The position numbers and the translations under genes are program-made. From an uncultured Bacilli bacterium (GTDB lineage: Bacteria; Bacillota_I; Bacilli_A; RF39; UBA660): 7,345 bases of DNA. Below, one piece after another: positions 1-5,078 of the stretch. The stretch is taken from contig CAKOYC010000057.1 of NCBI GenBank assembly GCA_934130265.1, positions 1 to 7,345 of the forward strand, read 5' to 3'. The notes beneath the pieces are model-generated. The model ran no database searches. It was not told the origin of the DNA and saw nothing but the letters and a program-made list of their open reading frames with translations. The first letter of the stretch is position 1. Each line of letters opens with the position of its first letter.

Positions 1-23
1 AATACTTAAAATTACTTTCATAA

Positions 24-407
24 TTAGCTTTTCCTTTCAAAATATTTTTTATTATCTATTACTTTAATATTATTTTTAATCATATTCATATAACAGGTAT
101 AAGTTAAAGTTTCTACTTTAGTTGGGGTAAACTCTATTAGATTATCGCCTGCTACTAATTTTTTCTTAATGTTATATTTTTTTAGATAAACTTCATTATT
201 ACAACCAGTTAGTTTATCCTTATCAACATGAATGATTAGTCTAACTGGTATATCTTTTTGAATGATTATATTTTGATAATTACCATATGAAGCATTTATC
301 TTAATTTCTTGATAGTTATCTTTAATAATAGATTTCTGATAGGTTTCTTCTTTCTGATTTTTAAATAGGTCTATATCTAGAGATAGTAAGGCTTGATTAA
401 GCATCAC
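24..407 (-). CDS. Cupredoxin-like C-terminal domain, out-of-frame 3' part of the copper membrane protein gene
   Basis: This reading frame encodes a small plastocyanin-like domain. It has an amphipathic beta-rich stretch, then LTGCNN (Cys69) and a C-terminal TYTCYMNMI segment (Cys105, Met107, Met109). That Cys/Cys/Met pattern is typical of the soluble metal-binding tail on HMA plus DsbD_2/TauE proteins of Gram-positive bacteria. The apparent GTG start (405-407) has no Shine-Dalgarno site. The frame stays open upstream to 431 and reads LLILILSLVMLNQ, which is the expected last membrane helix of the upstream gene. It is therefore the displaced end of the gene at 397-1317, not an independent gene. 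The domain would sit outside the membrane and bind copper or another soft metal. If the frameshift is real it is probably not translated, unless ribosomes slip or reinitiate. Confidence 0.75.
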   Translation of the reverse strand: MMLNQALLSLDIDLFKNQKEETYQKSIIKDNYQEIKINASYGNYQNIIIQKDIPVRLIIHVDKDKLTGCNNEVYLKKYNIKKKLVAGDNLIEFTPTKVETLTYTCYMNMIKNNIKVIDNKKYFERKS

Positions 408-1317
408 TAGTGATAATATTAGTATTAAAAGCTATCTTATTAATAATGATTTTATTTTTACTATTAAGTCTAGTTAGAATTAGACCGGTACTTAACATAA
501 GAGGGATAGTACCAAGACAAAAGAGAAACATAGATATAGCTCCTTTTATAGGACTACCTGTTGATAAAGCATATACTTGCATTGCTTGGAGTGGTCCACA
601 AGGCATAAGTCCATTTAATAAACCAATTAGAAAGGGACTTTTAATCTTTAGTTTCCCATTAAGTCTTTTTACTTTTCTTAAAGGGATTATTCCTAGCATG
701 GAAAGAGCCATTAAAAACATGATGGTAGCAGCTAGTAAAATAATTATCCCTGATACTTGATTATTTATTGTTATAGTACTACCAATTAGTCCTACTACAG
801 CTCCTAGAAAGGTATAAGAGATTAGTCTACCTAGGTTATAAAGAATTGGTCTTTTATAAGTTCTTTTACCTGTTTTATTTATTACGGTTAGTAAATTAAT
901 TGCTCCACACATACTTATACAGTGAATACTAGTAAAAAGTCCAGTGATAAAAAGCATTCCATAAGTGATATTACTATCAATTGGTGGAATAGCATTAAAG
1001 ATATTAAAACCTATCAGTTTATTTAATAGATAAAAGATAAGAATTAATATAGTTATGATTAGGATTATTTCTTTTAGATTTGTTTTATTATCGAGTTTGG
1101 TTATATCATCACTTATATAATCTTCTTCAGTATAGTAACCTAAAGAGATGATTTTCTTTATTAGTTTTTCTTTATTAATAGTATTTTTATAAGTGATAAT
1201 AGCAATATCATTTTTAAATTTAACACTTTCTATATTTTTATCTTTTAATAGATTTGCTTCTATCGTTTGTAAGCAGTGATTACAACTAATTCCTTTAATT
1301 TTGACATATAAATTCAT
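397..1317 (-). CDS. HMA-domain plus DsbD_2/TauE-type membrane protein, probable copper handling (frameshifted near its 3' end)
   Basis: Residues 1-68 form a heavy-metal-associated (CopZ/ATX1-like) domain with the metal-binding CxxC as CNHC at residues 12-15. A hydrophobic helix follows at about 81-101, then a polytopic membrane region of the DsbD_2 / 'sulfite exporter TauE/SafE' type. Family signatures there are SIHCISMCGAI, NLGRLISYTFLGA, GLMPCGPLQAMQVYAL and FLFCLGTIPLML, with paired cysteines in or near the membrane. Such proteins occur in Gram-positive copper loci and are thought to move copper or reducing equivalents across the membrane; the sulfite name is historical. The ATG overlaps the csoR stop (TAATG) and has only a weak upstream AAGG, so translation is probably coupled to csoR. 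The last ten codons (FNTNIITSDA) do not look like the family. In the +1-shifted frame the sequence continues as a membrane helix plus a cupredoxin-like domain, so a frameshift has split the gene. Confidence 0.85.
   Translation of the reverse strand: MNLYVKIKGISCNHCLQTIEANLLKDKNIESVKFKNDIAIITYKNTINKEKLIKKIISLGYYTEEDYISDDITKLDNKTNLKEIILIITILILIFYLLNKLIGFNIFNAIPPIDSNITYGMLFITGLFTSIHCISMCGAINLLTVINKTGKRTYKRPILYNLGRLISYTFLGAVVGLIGSTITINNQVSGIIILLAATIMFLMALSMLGIIPLRKVKRLNGKLKIKSPFLIGLLNGLMPCGPLQAMQVYALSTGSPIKGAISMFLFCLGTIPLMLSTGLILTRLNSKNKIIINKIAFNTNIITSDA
427..430 (-). other. Frameshift site (TTTT run) splitting the copper membrane protein gene
   Basis: On the minus strand the frame of the membrane protein reads ATA GCT TTT AAT ACT and stops at 397-399. 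Removing one T from the four-T run gives ATA GCT TTA ATA CTA ATA TTA, which is IALILI and then LSLVMLNQALLSLDIDLF. That restores both a hydrophobic final helix and the cupredoxin-like tail. The shift equals one inserted base (or two deleted). It could be a sequencing or assembly error, a true mutation, or a phase-variable or slippage site. A run of only four T's argues against strong programmed slippage. Confidence 0.75.
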
Positions 1318-1616
1318 TAAGGATCAAGCCTTTTAAATAAGTCTATCACTTCATCAATTACCCCTATCTTATCCTCTTTCAATTCTTTAGCTACACAAGT
1401 TTCTAAATGTCCCTTTAAAATTTCATTTCCTAAACTTTTAAGAGCTTTATTAACTGATGCTATTTGTATTAAAATATCATCACAATGCCTATCGCTTTCT
1501 ACCATCTGTTTAAGACCGCTTATTTGTCCAGCGATAATATTAAGACGACGTATAAGTCTTTTATTTTCCTTCTTAGTTCTATGATTAACTATTGCACATC
1601 TTTGATAATCTACCAT
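1317..1616 (-). CDS. csoR: CsoR-family copper-sensing transcriptional repressor
   Basis: A 99-residue all-helical metal-sensing repressor of the CsoR/RcnR/FrmR family, which binds DNA as a tetramer and lets go when Cu(I) binds. The N-terminal DNA-binding helix region carries the family pattern ENKRLIRRLNIIAGQISGLKQMVE (residues 17-40, shown in part: RLNIIAGQISGLKQM). The Cu(I) ligands are all present: Cys45 in DRHCDD, then His70 and Cys74 in KGHLETC. The C-to-H spacing of 25 and H-to-C spacing of 4 match the Cys-His-Cys site of Mycobacterium tuberculosis CsoR. This separates it from CstR (persulfide, no His) and points to copper. The ATG at 1614-1616 has a good GGAAG Shine-Dalgarno site about 7 bases upstream. 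The stop overlaps the start of the HMA/DsbD_2 gene, giving a two-gene autoregulated copper operon. No copA or copZ is visible in the window. Confidence 0.93.
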   Translation of the reverse strand: MVDYQRCAIVNHRTKKENKRLIRRLNIIAGQISGLKQMVESDRHCDDILIQIASVNKALKSLGNEILKGHLETCVAKELKEDKIGVIDEVIDLFKRLDP

Positions 1617-1638
1617 TATGATACTTCCTTTCTTTTAG

Positions 1639-1668
1639 ATTATAGTTTGACTGTCAACATAATTACAA
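1639..1668 (-). promoter_or_regulatory. Promoter of the csoR copper operon
   Basis: On the minus strand there is a perfect -10 TATAAT (1639-1644). An 18-base spacer separates it from a -35-like TTGTAA (1663-1668, four of six consensus bases). It lies 23 bases upstream of the csoR ATG and just after the stop of the HNH gene (1684), so csoR has its own transcription start and need not depend on the Nudix-HNH operon. Confidence 0.65.
1647..1657 (-). promoter_or_regulatory. Candidate CsoR operator: 11-bp palindrome between -35 and -10
   Basis: TTGACTGTCAA is a perfect inverted repeat (TTGAC/GTCAA around one central base) lying wholly in the promoter spacer, where a bound repressor would block RNA polymerase. 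CsoR family repressors are autoregulatory. However, well-known CsoR sites carry G/C tracts in pseudo-dyads, which this one lacks, so assignment to CsoR rests on position only. Confidence 0.45.
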
Positions 1669-1683
1669 CTAATTTTTCTATTC

Positions 1684-2673
1684 TTATTTATAATATTTAT
1701 TAAATACTTCCTTTATTTTTGCCAAATCAAATCCATGCTCAAGCATTTCTTTTTCTCTTAATTTATACATATTAATAAATATTTTTTCTTTCTCTTCCAA
1801 GAGAGCATAATGAACTTTTGCATGACAAGTTGGACAAACAGAAATAATGTTAAACATACTATCTAGTTTTATTTCAGAAAAATCACACTGAGCACTTAAT
1901 GGAATTATATGATGACATTCTAAATACTGATGTCTTCCTGAAACACACAAAAAGGTTTTATGATCATGATTAATTTCACAATTATAATTTGCTTTTTCCA
2001 TTCTTGTTACTTTTAATCTTGGATCTGTGTTTTCTCTAGATACTTTATCCTTATCATTTGATTTTTTAGCAACATAAGTATATTTTTTAGTTTCCATTTT
2101 TTCTATTTCCGCGTCGCTATAACTCTTAATTCTACCTTTAACTATTTCTTCTAATTGTCTAGTTTCCTCTAACTGTTCTAATTCTTGCATATACTTACTA
2201 TCAATATCTAAAATAAGTTTAGTTATACTTTTATCATTTATCTTTTCTATAAAAAATTCTGCTATTGATTGATCAATGGGAAACAAGTAACCCTGTTTAG
2301 CACTGCCTTTGCAGGTGAAGGGATTATTTTTAAGATCAATATCTTTCATATATACTTCCTTAAATTCACTAAAACGTAAGCATTTATTTTTTGGTAATTC
2401 ATAATACTTTATATCAACTTTAAAACCATCCGAATTCCACTTTCCTTTAATTGAATCAGGAATACTGGACTCCATACCATCAGTTAAAGCTACACCCACT
2501 GACACTATACTAGCATTTTTATTAGAAAATATAATATCACCTTTTTTTACATTTTTAACGTTAGACCAATATTGGCGAGTTTCATCATTATCATTATTTC
2601 TAGGTGCATAAATAAATCCATCACTAATTTCTTCTTTGTATGTGCTACCCTGATTAACAAACCAAAATCTCAT
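1684..2673 (-). CDS. EVE-like domain fused to HNH endonuclease, probable modified-DNA restriction enzyme
   Basis: The 329-residue protein has two parts. Residues 1 to about 145 (starting MRFWFVNQGSTYKEE, with KKGDIIFS, a VGVALTD strand and a QGYLFPI segment) resemble the EVE/PUA-like fold that reads modified bases. A charged helical linker follows at about 155-220. Residues 225-290 form an HNH nuclease: Cys232, the catalytic-type His pair in LECHHIIPLS (254-255), Asn275, and CPTCHAKVH (Cys280, Cys283, His284, His288), giving an HNH core with zinc-type cysteines. EVE-HNH fusions are known as predicted type IV-like restriction enzymes that cut modified foreign DNA. The ATG shares ATGA with the TGA stop of the Nudix gene and has a strong AAGGAG site (2682-2687) inside the end of that gene, so the two are translationally coupled. 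The N-terminal assignment is by pattern only; the HNH part is firm. Confidence 0.82.
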   Translation of the reverse strand: MRFWFVNQGSTYKEEISDGFIYAPRNNDNDETRQYWSNVKNVKKGDIIFSNKNASIVSVGVALTDGMESSIPDSIKGKWNSDGFKVDIKYYELPKNKCLRFSEFKEVYMKDIDLKNNPFTCKGSAKQGYLFPIDQSIAEFFIEKINDKSITKLILDIDSKYMQELEQLEETRQLEEIVKGRIKSYSDAEIEKMETKKYTYVAKKSNDKDKVSRENTDPRLKVTRMEKANYNCEINHDHKTFLCVSGRHQYLECHHIIPLSAQCDFSEIKLDSMFNIISVCPTCHAKVHYALLEEKEKIFINMYKLREKEMLEHGFDLAKIKEVFNKYYK

Positions 2674-3068
2674 AGTTCCATCTCCTTAATATATTCTGCC
2701 AATTTTATATCAGCTGGAGCTAAATCATAATCAAGTAGTTTATCTTTATTGACAAATTCATAGTCTGAATGAGCTGATAAAGTTAGCTTTCCAGCAATAA
2801 AACTACACTTATATAGTTTTAAATTTACTATTTTTGTCGGATATTCACATACATTATTTGTTAAATAAAAATCAGCTTTCACTTGAATACCAAGTTCTTC
2901 CTCTATTTCTCTTTCAACAGCTTTTTCTTCCGCTTCACCAGGCTCAACCTTTCCCCCTGGAAACTCCCACTTTCCTAATAAACTACTATCTCCAGTTGCT
3001 CTTTTAGCCAAGAAAATTTTATCATCTTTTATTATTAATGCTGCTACCACATCAATTGCTTTTTTCAT
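2670..3068 (-). CDS. Nudix hydrolase, NudG/MutT-like (d)NTP pyrophosphatase
   Basis: A 132-residue single-domain Nudix enzyme, the normal length. The Nudix box is complete at residues 39-61 (G39, E45, R53-E54, E57-E58, G60), fitting GX5EX7REUXEEXGU, preceded by WEFPGG. Such enzymes hydrolyse nucleoside triphosphates to monophosphate and pyrophosphate. The C-terminal YDLAPADIKLAEYI resembles the 'PLAPADIPLLEAF' region of Escherichia coli NudG (CTP pyrophosphohydrolase), which acts on 5-methyl-dCTP, 5-hydroxy-dCTP and related nucleotides; a MutT-type 8-oxo-dGTPase is the alternative. The ATG at 3066-3068 has a GAGAGG site (3078-3083) nine bases upstream. The stop overlaps the start of the EVE-HNH gene, making this the first gene of a two-gene operon. 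That pairing suggests a job linked to the nuclease and not only general nucleotide cleansing (inference). Confidence 0.9.
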   Translation of the reverse strand: MKKAIDVVAALIIKDDKIFLAKRATGDSSLLGKWEFPGGKVEPGEAEEKAVEREIEEELGIQVKADFYLTNNVCEYPTKIVNLKLYKCSFIAGKLTLSAHSDYEFVNKDKLLDYDLAPADIKLAEYIKEMEL

Positions 3069-3107
3069 ATAAATGTTCCTCTCATTAATTTTTTATTTGT
3101 CTGAATT

Positions 3108-3136
3108 ATTATAACATAAACATACATTCTTAACAA
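3108..3136 (-). promoter_or_regulatory. Promoter of the Nudix/EVE-HNH operon
   Basis: Minus strand: -35-like TTGTTA (3131-3136), exactly 17 bases of spacer, and a perfect -10 TATAAT (3108-3113). The start of the Nudix gene lies 39 bases further on, with its Shine-Dalgarno site in between. Confidence 0.7.
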
Positions 3137-3192
3137 AAGTAAATGTAATATCTATTTGGCGGAGTAAAAATTTATCGGAACGCATAAAAAAA

Positions 3193-3247
3193 GAAAAGAC
3201 TCATGGTATAATATACCTGTAAAATCAAAAAATAAAAGAGTCTTTTC
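3193..3247. repeat. 10-bp inverted repeat flanking the promoter of the truncated transposase
   Basis: GAAAAGACTC (3193-3202) and GAGTCTTTTC (3238-3247) are perfect inverted copies 35 bases apart. The second copy ends directly before the transposase ATG at 3248. Between them lies GGTATAATATACC (3205-3217), itself a palindrome with 6-base arms, which contains an extended -10 (TGGTATAAT, 3204-3212). No clear -35 is seen. In RNA the large repeat could sequester the start codon region; in DNA it could be a transposase or regulator site near the element's left end. Confidence 0.6.
3204..3212 (+). promoter_or_regulatory. Extended -10 element for the transposase fragment
   Basis: TGGTATAAT is a perfect TATAAT preceded by TGn, the extended -10 that can work without a good -35. 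It is 36 bases upstream of the ATG at 3248. The transposase has only a weak AAAGAG as ribosome binding site (3235-3240). Confidence 0.5.
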
Positions 3248-3649
3248 ATGTATATTCTACCACAGATTTTAAATATTAGTTCAGAAAATTCATTAATTAA
3301 TAGTCTAATTGACAAAATTAAAGAAAAATTAGCCATTTGCATTGAAAAATTCATTTTTAGTAATGTTAAAAATATATATGTTAATTTAACTGTTTCATTG
3401 CAAGAATTATTTAATGATTTATCTACCGACCTTATAAAAGAATTTATTGAGGCTGTCAATTTAGAATTTAAAAATTCAGAAAAAAGAAAAGAAAGATTTT
3501 ATATTAATAAATCCAATGTAAAAAGAACCATTGTTACTATCTTTGGTGAAATCACATTTCACCGCACTTTATATCAAGATACCAATGAATATTATAATTA
3601 TATTGATGATGTTCTAGGTTTAGAAGTCTATAAAACTATGACTCTATAG
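3248..3649 (+). pseudogene. Truncated UPF0236/ISLre2-family transposase (N-terminal part only)
   Basis: The 133 residues match the N-terminal part of ISLre2 (UPF0236) transposases. A helical region is followed by KRKERFYINKSNVKRTIVTI, then FGEITFHRTLYQD, then YYNYIDDVLGLEVYK; the family pattern is 'GxVxxxRTxYxD...YxxLDxxLGL'. Full-length members are about 450-500 residues. Here a TAG stop (3647-3649) follows the LGLEVYK motif, and none of the downstream catalytic region is present. Only 95 bases separate it from the Abi gene that faces it, so the 3' two-thirds has been deleted, not just frameshifted. The left end with promoter and inverted repeat seems intact. It is a dead element remnant lying between two defence-type units on the opposite strand. 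Confidence 0.8.
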
Positions 3650-3744
3650 TACGCAGAATTCTCGTTCAAGATTCTGTTTGGCATAATCCAAGTCACACAC
3701 CATCTATACTAACACCATATTTTTGAAATATGAATATATTGATT
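3650..3744. other. Convergent intergenic gap with two small inverted repeats
   Basis: This gap lies between the truncated transposase (plus) and the Abi gene (minus). It holds CAGAAT/ATTCTG (3654-3659 and 3671-3676, loop 11) and CATATTT/AAATATG (3716-3722 and 3726-3732, loop 3). The second starts 12 bases after the Abi stop and could act as a weak AU-rich terminator, but neither has a convincing T-tract. No remaining part of the transposase could be recognised here. Confidence 0.4.
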
Positions 3745-4689
3745 TTAATAGTTCATTATTATAATATATTCTTTGTGTAAAATTATTCTATCAAAAAATA
3801 ATTTATTTATTTCTTTATTCACATTTTCTTTTATACCACAACTTGTTACTATTTCATTAAACATATAAAGCGTATATGTAATTTGTCTAATTCTTGAATT
3901 ACTAAGCTTATTATTTCTTGTTACTTTTCCTATATTACAATCTTTTAAATATTGTACAATTTTATATGATGCTGGATAATCATTATCTTTCTTATTTAAT
4001 TCACTTAATACACATATATTATGTACAACAGCATTTCTTAAATTTACAATATCTCTCAATATATATACATCTTTATTTTCATCTAATAAATTATATTCCT
4101 TAGTGTAAAAATCATAGAAATTAACTAATTCACCAAATGTAATAATTTCAAGGAATTCCCATATTGGTATATTCTCTAACTTTTTATCTTTATCAACATC
4201 ATATTTAGAAAATATTTTTTGATAATACTCATTACCTACCTTTTTAAAAATACTATTATGAACTCTTTTAGGAAACTTTTCGTCATTAAAATCTTTTTCC
4301 AAATACAAATTAACTATTTTATATCCATCCTCTTTTTCTATAGTTTCTATTGTATTCAATATTTTTATTTTTAAATAATGTTCAATATCTATTATCATTT
4401 TAAATAAGAATAATCTTGTTCTGTGATCAATAATCGCCATATCTTTTAAATATGCAAAATCTAAATTTTGATATAGTCCTTCATATTTTCCGGCAGGAGA
4501 TGGATATTTTTGGAAATTATGTTTATATGCAGTTACATTATAATAATTATTATTGTATTTTAAATAAGCCTCCGCATCTTCTTCAGAAATCAAATCAAAT
4601 TTTATATTTTTTTGTTTTAAATATGGAACCATTTCTGATATATTCATCATAGGTCTTAAAAAAATTAAGTTTTTAGTATTATTATCCAT
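3745..4689 (-). CDS. Abi_2-family (AbiD/AbiF-like) HEPN protein, probable ribonuclease toxin
   Basis: A 314-residue cytoplasmic protein of the Abi_2 abortive infection family (AbiD, AbiF and AbiD1 of Lactococcus). Visible signatures are the N-terminal MVPYLKQKNIKF with a YLKYNNNYYNVTAYKHNF segment, the central FAYLKDMAIIDHRTRLFLFK and DIEHYLKIKI helices, a PIWEFLEIITFGELVNFY motif, and the HEPN ribonuclease motif R-x4-H in NLRNAVVHN (Arg218 and His223 in this numbering). The length is typical. Start choice: a GTG at 4696-4698 is in frame, but the Shine-Dalgarno AAGGTG (4696-4701) overlaps it and sits six bases before the ATG at 4687-4689, so the ATG is preferred. The gene lies about 210 bases downstream of a small structured RNA gene in the same direction. 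AbiF proteins are reported to associate with a conserved noncoding RNA that works as antitoxin, and to be ancestral to Cas13. I infer the same pairing here. Confidence 0.85.
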   Translation of the reverse strand: MDNNTKNLIFLRPMMNISEMVPYLKQKNIKFDLISEEDAEAYLKYNNNYYNVTAYKHNFQKYPSPAGKYEGLYQNLDFAYLKDMAIIDHRTRLFLFKMIIDIEHYLKIKILNTIETIEKEDGYKIVNLYLEKDFNDEKFPKRVHNSIFKKVGNEYYQKIFSKYDVDKDKKLENIPIWEFLEIITFGELVNFYDFYTKEYNLLDENKDVYILRDIVNLRNAVVHNICVLSELNKKDNDYPASYKIVQYLKDCNIGKVTRNNKLSNSRIRQITYTLYMFNEIVTSCGIKENVNKEINKLFFDRIILHKEYIIIMNY

Positions 4690-4719
4690 GTACTTCACCT
4701 TCTTATCAGTACATATAGT

Positions 4720-4751
4720 ATGTCATAATAATTTCTATATATTATGAACAT
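4720..4751. promoter_or_regulatory. Imperfect inverted repeat upstream of the Abi gene (candidate operator)
   Basis: ATGTCATAATA (4720-4730) and TATTATGAACAT (4740-4751) are inverted copies differing by one bulged base. They are 30-60 bases upstream of the Abi start, and a perfect inverse of TATGAACAT recurs at 4870-4878. No convincing sigma-70 promoter is seen in the AT-rich 4690-4902 stretch, so the Abi gene may rely mainly on read-through from the RNA gene's promoter. The very low complexity makes chance repeats likely. Confidence 0.35.
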
Positions 4752-4900
4752 TTAATAAAATTTTAATAATTTACCACAAAAGTCTATTGATTGTAGTATT
4801 TTATTCAAAAAGCTTAGATACCAAAATTATTAATCTTTATCAAACTTATACAAATTCATTTAATTATTTATGTTCATATTCTAAATTTTCTTAAACTCAA

Positions 4901-4929
4901 ACAAACAAAAAGTGGAGCCTTTCGGCTCC
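4901..4929 (-). terminator. Intrinsic terminator of the small RNA (and of recG)
   Basis: Minus strand: GGAGCC-GAAA-GGCTCC, a six-base GC-rich perfect stem (4914-4929) closed by a GNRA tetraloop. It is followed by AC and TTTTTGTTTGTTT. The U-tract is interrupted by G's, so some read-through toward the Abi gene is plausible. This is the only strong terminator seen between recG and the Abi gene. Confidence 0.85.
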
Positions 4930-5011
4930 TTCAGGGGGTTTCGGTAAGTATATCTACACAAAAAACAGTAGATTATACTTCATGATAAATAGTAAAAGCT
5001 ACCTATCATGT
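4903..5011 (-). ncRNA. Structured small RNA, candidate RNA antitoxin partner of the Abi_2 protein
   Basis: A noncoding transcript of roughly 105-109 nt is predicted, starting about 5011 (six bases after the -10) and ending in the terminator's U-tract. From its 5' end it has three parts. Hairpin 1 (5010-4981) has CAUGAUA/UAUCAUG arms with a short inner UAG/CUA helix. Hairpin 2 (4980-4946) follows with no gap, pairing AAGUAUAAUCUAC with GUAGAUAUACUU, one base bulged. After a 16-nt linker (ACCGAAACCCCCUGAA) comes the terminator hairpin. No open reading frame with a ribosome binding site is present. It sits between recG and the Abi gene, in the same direction as both. AbiF-type Abi_2 proteins are known for a stably associated upstream RNA that neutralises the toxin. 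I recognise that arrangement here but cannot confirm the family by sequence. Alternatives are a plain recG 3' UTR or an unrelated sRNA. Confidence 0.72.
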
Positions 5012-5017
5012 AACTTA

Positions 5018-5046
5018 ATAATAACTAAAAAACTCTAAGATGTCAA
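5018..5046 (-). promoter_or_regulatory. Near-consensus sigma-70 promoter of the small RNA
   Basis: Minus strand: perfect -35 TTGACA (5041-5046), exactly 17 bases of spacer, then -10 TATTAT (5018-5023, five of six). It begins 33 bases after the recG stop codon, where no coding gene needs a promoter within the next 300 bases. It puts the start site about one base before hairpin 1. This is the best promoter in the window, fitting an abundant RNA. Confidence 0.82.
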
Positions 5047-5078
5047 TTTTATTTCCGAAACTTTCCACTTCTTTACAC

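Noticed and set aside
410..760. Plus-strand ORF of 116 codons
   Set aside because: It is antisense to the conserved membrane protein gene, has no ribosome binding site, and its sequence mirrors the real gene's hydrophobic codons.
1485..1703. Plus-strand ORF of 72 codons
   Set aside because: It runs antisense through csoR and its promoter, with no start signal or recognisable protein features.
3172..3459. Minus-strand ORF of 95 codons opposite the transposase fragment
   Set aside because: The transposase frame has family motifs; this one is an AT-rich antisense shadow without a ribosome binding site.
3918..4652. Two short plus-strand ORFs (3918-4103 and 4452-4652) inside the Abi gene
   Set aside because: Both are antisense to a conserved coding frame and have the low-complexity composition of shadow frames.
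4903..5011. CRISPR array or tracrRNA next to a HEPN (Cas13-like) protein
   Set aside because: There are no direct repeats with spacers. The protein is a single-HEPN-motif Abi_2 protein of 314 residues, not a two-HEPN Cas13.
4939..5061. Long-range pairing of GTTTCGG (4939-4945) with CCGAAAC (5054-5060) that would close a multibranch RNA
   Set aside because: The distal half lies upstream of the -35 box, so it is not in the transcript started by that promoter. It could matter only in recG read-through RNA.
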